Origin: Streptomyces poonensis
Lineage (GTDB): Bacteria > Actinomycetota > Actinomycetes > Streptomycetales > Streptomycetaceae
Length of the DNA stretch: 64,000 bases
Direction of reading: 5' to 3'
Assembly (NCBI RefSeq): GCF_014650915.1
Contig: NZ_BMVW01000005.1
Location: forward strand, 310,001 to 374,000
Within the stretch, counting starts at the first letter, position 1; the number at the start of each line of letters is the position of its first letter. The position numbers and the translations under genes are program-made. The notes under the pieces were generated by a model. It saw nothing but the letters and a program-made list of their open reading frames with translations. It did no database searches and was not told the DNA's origin. Shown here piece after piece: positions 59,471-64,000 of this stretch.

Positions 59471-59510
59471 CCGTGACCGGGGCGGCGGGCCGGGCCTCGA
59501 CCGGTCACGG
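59471..59510 (-). terminator. 10-bp inverted repeat after the arabinofuranosidase
   Basis: CCGTGACCGG (59471-59480) and CCGGTCACGG (59501-59510) are perfect inverted copies separated by 20 G/C-rich bases, 11 bp after the GH51 stop. It is the likely terminator of the arabinan-uptake operon before the Rrf2 gene. Confidence 0.65.
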
Positions 59511-59521
59511 CGGGAGCGCCG

Positions 59522-61033
59522 CTAGCGCAGGCGGATCACGTTCCAGGACAGCGGCTCCAGTGCGGCCTTCAGCGTGCCGTCCGTCAGGGCCGTGCCCTCG
59601 ACCGCGTGGGGGGCGACCCGCTCGGGGTCGTCGAGGGTGTTGCGGGCGTCGGGGTCGGCGTCCGCGAGGGCGCTGTGCTCGACGACCGAGGACAGGCCGA
59701 GGCCGTTGAGCGCGACCTCGAGCGGCAGGGTCTCGGTGCGGCTGCGGTTGACCGCGAAGACGGTCACCGAGCCGTCCTCGGCCCGGACGGCCGTGGCGTG
59801 CAGCAGGTCCGCCTCGCCGTACTTCTTCGTCTCGTACGTCGGGGAGTCCACCCGTACGTCGAGGACCTCGCCGCGCCCGTACTTCGAGGCCTGCGCGAAC
59901 GGGAAGAAGGTGGTCTGCCGCCAGGCCGGGCCGCCCGGCTCGGTCATGATCGGGGCGATGACGTTGACGAGCTGGGCGAGGCAGGCGACCGTGACGCGGT
60001 CGGCGTGCCGGAGCAGCGCGATCAGGAGGGAGCCGAAGACGACCGCGTCGGTGACGCTGTAGCTGTCCTCCAGCAGGCGCGGGGCCTCCGGCCAGTCGAG
60101 CGGGTTCTCCTCGGTCTCCTTCTGGTGGGGCAGCAGGTACCAGACGTTCCACTCGTCGAAGGAGAGGTTGATCTTCTTCTTGGACTTGAGGCGGGCGCCG
60201 ATGTGGTCGCAGGTGGCGACCACGTTCTCGATGAAGGACTCCATGTCCACCGCCGAGGCGAGGAAGGAGTCCACGTCGCCGTCGACGGGCTCGTAGTAGG
60301 CGTGCAGCGAGATGTAGTCGACGAGGTCGTACGTCTCCTTCAGCACCGTCGCCTCCCACTCGGCGAAGGTGTCCATGGACTGGCCGGAGGAGCCGCAGGC
60401 GACGAGTTCGAGGCCCGGGTCGATCTGGCGCATGGCGCGGGCCGTCTCGGCGGCGAGGCGGCCGTACTCCTCGGCGGTCTTGTGGCCGGTCTGCCAGGGG
60501 CCGTCCATCTCGTTGCCGAGGCACCAGAGCCTGATGCCGAAGGGGTCCTTGTCGCCGTGCTCGATCCGGAGGTCCGACAGCGCCGTGCCCGCGGGGTGGT
60601 TGGCGTACTCCTGCAGCTCCAGGGCCTCCGCCACGCCGCGCGTGCCGAGGTTGACCGCCATCATCGGCTCCGCCTGGGGGCCGATCTTCTTCAGGAACGC
60701 TATGTACTCGGACAGGCCGAAGCGGTTGGTCTCCGTGGAGCGCCAGGCCAGGTCCAGGCGGCGGGGGCGGTCCTCGACGGGGCCGACCGAGTCCTCCCAC
60801 TTGTAGCCGGAGACGAAGTTGCCGCCGGGGTAGCGGATGGCGGTGACGCCGAGCTCCTTGACCAGGTCCAGCACGTCCTGGCGGAGGCCGGCCTCGTCGG
60901 CGGTGGGGTGGTCCGGTTCGAAGATGCCGGTGTAGACGCAGCGGCCGAGGTGTTCCACGAAGGAACCGAAGAGGCGGGGGTTGACATCGCCGACGGTGAA
61001 GGCGGGGTCGAGGGTGAAGCGGGCGGTTCGCAT
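59522..61033 (-). CDS. Intracellular alpha-L-arabinofuranosidase (GH51)
   Basis: A 503-residue TIM-barrel glycosidase. The acid/base is E175 in CLGNEMDGPW and the nucleophile E294 in SFDEWNVWYL. RYPGGNFVSGYKWEDSVGP and FGLSEYIAFLKKIG are also typical of GH51. No signal peptide: it cleaves arabinose from imported arabino-oligosaccharides in the cytoplasm. GAAAGG lies upstream of ATG 61031-61033. It is the last gene of the operon binding protein - permease - permease - endo-arabinanase - arabinofuranosidase. Confidence 0.96.
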   Translation of the reverse strand: MRTARFTLDPAFTVGDVNPRLFGSFVEHLGRCVYTGIFEPDHPTADEAGLRQDVLDLVKELGVTAIRYPGGNFVSGYKWEDSVGPVEDRPRRLDLAWRSTETNRFGLSEYIAFLKKIGPQAEPMMAVNLGTRGVAEALELQEYANHPAGTALSDLRIEHGDKDPFGIRLWCLGNEMDGPWQTGHKTAEEYGRLAAETARAMRQIDPGLELVACGSSGQSMDTFAEWEATVLKETYDLVDYISLHAYYEPVDGDVDSFLASAVDMESFIENVVATCDHIGARLKSKKKINLSFDEWNVWYLLPHQKETEENPLDWPEAPRLLEDSYSVTDAVVFGSLLIALLRHADRVTVACLAQLVNVIAPIMTEPGGPAWRQTTFFPFAQASKYGRGEVLDVRVDSPTYETKKYGEADLLHATAVRAEDGSVTVFAVNRSRTETLPLEVALNGLGLSSVVEHSALADADPDARNTLDDPERVAPHAVEGTALTDGTLKAALEPLSWNVIRLR

Positions 61034-61114
61034 GGGCGCCTTTCGAGGTGGGTGGTTCTTGTCGTGATCGCGGCTACAGGTGCGTTGTGGCTGGTCGCGC
61101 AGTTCCCCGCGCCC

Positions 61115-62083
61115 CTAGAAAACCTCTGGCCAGCCGGTCTTCGTCCAGTGCAGGCGGTTCAGGCCCAGCTTCGGCGTGCCGTCGTCCTCGGCGTCGTAGT
61201 AGTGGTACGCCAGCCAGTCCTTGCCCCGGTCCTCGAAGACCGACTGGCCGCCCGTGCCGATGTACCGGCCGTGACCCTCCAGCACCAGGTCGCCGCCGCC
61301 CTCCAGCAGGGGCTTGCCGGTGCTGTCGACGTACGGGCCCTCGATGTCCGTGGAGCGACCGACCTTGATCTTGTACGTGGAGTTCACGCCCGAGCAGCAC
61401 GCGTCGTACGACGCGAAGAGGTAGTAGTAGCGGCCGTGCTTGACGATCTCCGGGCCCTCGACCGCGTACGGGGCGTCGGGGCGGGTGGCCAGGTGGTGGA
61501 CCGTCGCGTCCTCGGCCGCCTTGCCGGTCCTCGGGTTCAGCTCGACCATGCGGATGCCCGTCCAGTACGAGCCGAAGGCCATCCACAGCCTGCCGTCGGC
61601 GCGGATCACCGCCGGGTCGATGGCGTTCCAGGTGTCGGTGGTCTCGGAGGTGAACACCTTGCCCTGGTCGGTCCAGGTGCCGGGAAGGCCCGTACGGGAG
61701 GTGGCGACGCCGATCGCCGAGTGGTTGGTGCCCCAGGACGAGACGGCGTAGTAGAGCCAGTAGCGGCCGTCGCGGTAGGAGATGTCGGGGGCCCAGGGGT
61801 CGCCGGTGTCGTTGTACTCGTACCACCACTCCGGCGGCTCGGCGAAGGCGTTGCCCGCGTCGTCCCAGTGGACGCGGTCCTTCGAGGTGCGGGCGCCGAT
61901 GACGCCGCCGGTGGAGTAGGAGACGTAACCGCCGTTCTTCAGGCGGATGACGGTGGGGTCGTGGATGATCTCCTGGCCGGTGATCGGCTGGGGGTCGGGG
62001 TAGGTGACGTCCGCCTGGGCGGTGCCCGGGAGCAGGGCGACGACAGCCGCGGCGAGCGGCGCGGCGAGTCTGAGGCGCTTCAA
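61115..62083 (-). CDS. Secreted endo-alpha-1,5-L-arabinanase 2 (GH43)
   Basis: A 322-residue exported GH43 enzyme related to the one at 56207. The signal peptide LAAPLAAAVVALLPGTAQA precedes the propeller. The catalytic acids are Asp in IIHDPTVI, Asp in WNAIDPAVI and Glu in YAVEGPEIV. CCSGVNSTYKIKVGR matches its paralogue. The start is TTG 62081-62083 with GAGGAG seven bases upstream. It lies in the middle of the transport operon, an unusual spot for an exported enzyme but good for joint control of cutting and uptake. Confidence 0.93.
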   Translation of the reverse strand: MKRLRLAAPLAAAVVALLPGTAQADVTYPDPQPITGQEIIHDPTVIRLKNGGYVSYSTGGVIGARTSKDRVHWDDAGNAFAEPPEWWYEYNDTGDPWAPDISYRDGRYWLYYAVSSWGTNHSAIGVATSRTGLPGTWTDQGKVFTSETTDTWNAIDPAVIRADGRLWMAFGSYWTGIRMVELNPRTGKAAEDATVHHLATRPDAPYAVEGPEIVKHGRYYYLFASYDACCSGVNSTYKIKVGRSTDIEGPYVDSTGKPLLEGGGDLVLEGHGRYIGTGGQSVFEDRGKDWLAYHYYDAEDDGTPKLGLNRLHWTKTGWPEVF

Positions 62084-62114
62084 GTGGGGTCTCCTCGTTA
62101 CTCGGTGGGTGCCG

Positions 62115-62984
62115 TCACTGGCCGGCCAGGCCGGTGTGCGCGACGCCCGCCACGATCTGGCGCTGGAAGAAGACGAAGACGATGATCAGGGGCAGGCCCG
62201 CCGTCAGGCCGCCGGCCATGAGCTGGGCCCACTGGATGCCGTAGGAGTTCATGACGGTCGCGATGCCGTTGGGCATGGTCATCAGGTCGGGGTTGTTGGT
62301 GACCATGTACGGCCAGAGGAAGTTGTTCCACGAGCTGATGAAGGTGAAGATGCCGACCGCCGCGAGCGAGGGGCGGGACAGCGGCAGGATGACCGTGAAG
62401 AAGACCCGCCAGCGGCCGGCGCCGTCGATGAAGGCGGCCTCCTCCAGTTCGCGCGGGACGCCCTGGAAGAACTTGTAGAGGATGTAGACCATCGCGGCGG
62501 GCGCGCACTGCGGCAGGATCATGCCCCAGTAGGTGTCGACCATCCCCATCTGCTGGACCGTGGTGAACAGCGGGACACCGAGCACGGCCGGGGAGATCAT
62601 GAGTCCCGCCATCACCACGCCCATCAGGGCGCCCTTGCCGCGGAACTCGGTGCGGGCGAAGCCGTATCCGGCCAGGGCGCTGACGAACAGCACGATGACG
62701 GTGACGCAGACGGAGACGACGAGCGAGTTCACGAACCAGTTGGTGATGTTGCCGTTCTCGAAGATGGCCGACCACGCCTGGCCGGTCCAGTCCTTGGGCA
62801 GCCAGTGCGTCGGCACCTCGACGGCCTCGGTCTCCGACTTCAGGGAGGTGAACAGCGCCCAGGCCAGCGGCGACAGGATCACCGCGGAGACGGCGACGCC
62901 GAGCAGGGTGAGCACGATCTGGCTGGGCGTCCAAGGCCTGCGGGTACGGGACTTGACGCGTATCTGTGCGGCGGTGCTGCTCAT
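62115..62984 (-). CDS. Carbohydrate ABC permease, MalG type
   Basis: A 289-residue inner-membrane subunit with six helices. The EAA loop EEAAFIDGAGRWRVFFTVILPL (in part) contacts the ATPase. A long extracytoplasmic loop follows the first helix. It is read after the MalF-type subunit with a four-base overlap (ATGA at 62981-62984). No ATPase gene is in the visible operon; Streptomyces commonly shares MsiK among such systems. The substrate is inferred to be arabino-oligosaccharides. Confidence 0.95.
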   Translation of the reverse strand: MSSTAAQIRVKSRTRRPWTPSQIVLTLLGVAVSAVILSPLAWALFTSLKSETEAVEVPTHWLPKDWTGQAWSAIFENGNITNWFVNSLVVSVCVTVIVLFVSALAGYGFARTEFRGKGALMGVVMAGLMISPAVLGVPLFTTVQQMGMVDTYWGMILPQCAPAAMVYILYKFFQGVPRELEEAAFIDGAGRWRVFFTVILPLSRPSLAAVGIFTFISSWNNFLWPYMVTNNPDLMTMPNGIATVMNSYGIQWAQLMAGGLTAGLPLIIVFVFFQRQIVAGVAHTGLAGQ

Positions 62985-63922
62985 CGGCCGCCCTCCTCAC
63001 GGTTGCGCAGCAGCCACATCCGCGCGAGGGCGACGGCCGCGATGAGCACGAAGAAGATGATGGACATCGCGGAGGCGTAACCCACGCGGTAGCTGGTGAA
63101 GCCCTCTTCGAGGGTGTACTGCACGAACGTGCGGGTCGAGTCCTCCGGTCCGGGGGCGAAGTCCATCATCACGACGGCCTGGTCGAAGACCTGGAGCGAG
63201 GCGAGGATCTGCAGGGCGATGACGAGACCGGTGATGTTGCGCAGCATCGGCAGCGTGATGTGGACCATGCGGTGCCAGGCGTTGGCGCCGTCCAGCTTGG
63301 CGGCCTCGTACAGGTGGGCGGGGATGCCCTGGAGCGCGGCGAGGTAGAGCAGGAAGCTGAAGCCGACCGTCCACCACAGGGTGGTGATGACGATGGCGAG
63401 CATGGCGTACGACTTGTCGGTCAGCCACGGCGTCTCGAGGCCGAAGACGTGGTTGATCATGCCGTTGCCAGGGTTGAACAGCCACTGCCACAGGTTGGCG
63501 GCGACGGTGGACGGCAGCAGGAACGGCAGGAAGAAACAGAGCCGCCACAGCCACTTCCCGCGCTCGATGTGGTGGGCCAGCATCGCGAGGAGGAAGGCGA
63601 GGACCGTGATGCAGGGCACCACGAGCAGCGTGAACCAGGCGCTGTGGCCGAGCGCGTCCCACATCAGCGGGTCGTCGAGGGCCTCGCGGTAGTTGTCGAG
63701 GCCGACGAAGCTCGCGCCGTCGCCGGAGATGTTGGCGTCGGTGAAACTGAGGTAGAGGCCACGCAGCAGCGGCCAGATCACGAAGAGCGCGAACAGTGCG
63801 AGGAACGGGGCGACGAACCAGCCGCCGTGCTGGAAGCCCTGTTTGCGGCGGACGGTCGCGGTGGGCGCGGCGGTGTGCGCGCGGGCCGGGCGGATGACGG
63901 TCTCAGCGCTGGTCGTCGTCAT
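62981..63922 (-). CDS. Carbohydrate ABC permease, MalF type
   Basis: A 313-residue membrane subunit with six helices. The EAA loop is LYEAAKLDGANAWHRMVHITLP (in part). A basic N-terminal tail precedes the first helix. The ATG 63920-63922 overlaps the stop of the upstream partial gene (ATGA), and GGGAGG lies nine bases before it. It pairs with the MalG-type subunit to form the pore. Confidence 0.95.
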   Translation of the reverse strand: MTTTSAETVIRPARAHTAAPTATVRRKQGFQHGGWFVAPFLALFALFVIWPLLRGLYLSFTDANISGDGASFVGLDNYREALDDPLMWDALGHSAWFTLLVVPCITVLAFLLAMLAHHIERGKWLWRLCFFLPFLLPSTVAANLWQWLFNPGNGMINHVFGLETPWLTDKSYAMLAIVITTLWWTVGFSFLLYLAALQGIPAHLYEAAKLDGANAWHRMVHITLPMLRNITGLVIALQILASLQVFDQAVVMMDFAPGPEDSTRTFVQYTLEEGFTSYRVGYASAMSIIFFVLIAAVALARMWLLRNREEGGR

Positions 63923-64000
63923 GCGACCGCACCTCCCTGCGCGGCGGTTCTGCCGTCCATGGGGTTCTTCATGGCGAGGAGCGTGGTGAGCGCGCCCTTC
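63919..64000 (-). CDS. C-terminal end of a gene, probably the solute-binding protein
   Basis: Only the last 26 codons are in the window (ending ALTTLLAMKNPMDGRTAAQG then GAVA and TGA). The stop overlaps the MalF-type start by four bases. The sequence is too short to identify by itself. In the usual order of such operons the binding lipoprotein precedes the permeases, so that is the expectation. Confidence 0.45.
   Translation of the reverse strand, partial: KGALTTLLAMKNPMDGRTAAQGGAVA

Overview
The window is high-GC actinobacterial chromosome, almost certainly Streptomyces. The signs are strong third-position G/C bias, many GTG and a few TTG starts, WhiJ-type HTH/DUF397/ATPase cassettes, and long stretches of gene order that I recall from the S. 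coelicolor core chromosome (ter-aceE region, then fasR-fabD-fabH-acpP-fabF, then a ChvE/GguAB-type sugar operon). No rRNA, tRNA, CRISPR array, transposase or integrase was found.

Left part (1-17.3 kb): a tellurium-resistance/stress (Ter) locus. It holds the first 24 codons of a probable HpcH/HpaI aldolase at the left edge, a TerD protein with an AYGYP-repeat tail, a TerA-like protein, a DUF475/TerC membrane protein and two compact TerD paralogues. It is followed by the actinobacterial block AhpE peroxiredoxin - DUF3052 - AceE (pyruvate dehydrogenase E1). Then come a small membrane protein, a 14-TM MFS exporter, a DUF1023-type hydrolase, a DUF4429/SHOCT protein, a MerR-aldo/keto reductase pair with a readable MerR promoter, a GNAT acetyltransferase and a beta-lactamase-fold hydrolase.

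Accessory insert (17.2-24.9 kb): a WhiJ/AbaA-like trio (RsbW-like ATPase, XRE/DUF5753 regulator, DUF397) followed by a 1,644-residue secreted polymorphic toxin. The toxin has ricin-type lectin repeats, a very long Ala-rich coiled coil, a Hint self-cleavage domain and a C-terminal RNase A-like candidate toxin. A translationally coupled gene that is probably its immunity protein follows.

Centre (25-44 kb): pirin, then FasR and the type II fatty-acid synthase operon fabD-fabH-acpP-fabF. Its fabH carries an in-frame hairpin repeat that adds about 12 residues. After it come DUF3145, an SGNH lipoprotein, a mutarotase, a PA14-containing GH3 beta-glucosidase divergent from a TetR regulator, a secreted pyroglutamyl-peptidase-like protein whose catalytic Cys is Ser, EI24, a serine hydrolase, a MarR/oxidoreductase divergent pair and a zinc-ribbon membrane protein.

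Right part (44-64 kb): two carbohydrate blocks. The first is a sugar-acid dehydratase, a zinc alcohol dehydrogenase, an unknown TIM-barrel-like protein, a ChvE-like binding protein, a GguA-like ATPase, a GguB-like permease and a Tat-exported mutarotase, with a shared 29-bp element ahead of two of the genes. The second is arabinan degradation: an endo-arabinanase and a GH43-ricin enzyme behind a LacI-type palindrome, then (after an RsbW-like ATPase, a TauE/SafE exporter and an Rrf2 regulator) an operon of solute-binding protein (tail only), two ABC permeases, a second endo-arabinanase and an intracellular GH51 arabinofuranosidase. Extracellular arabinan would be cut outside, imported as oligomers and finished to arabinose inside.
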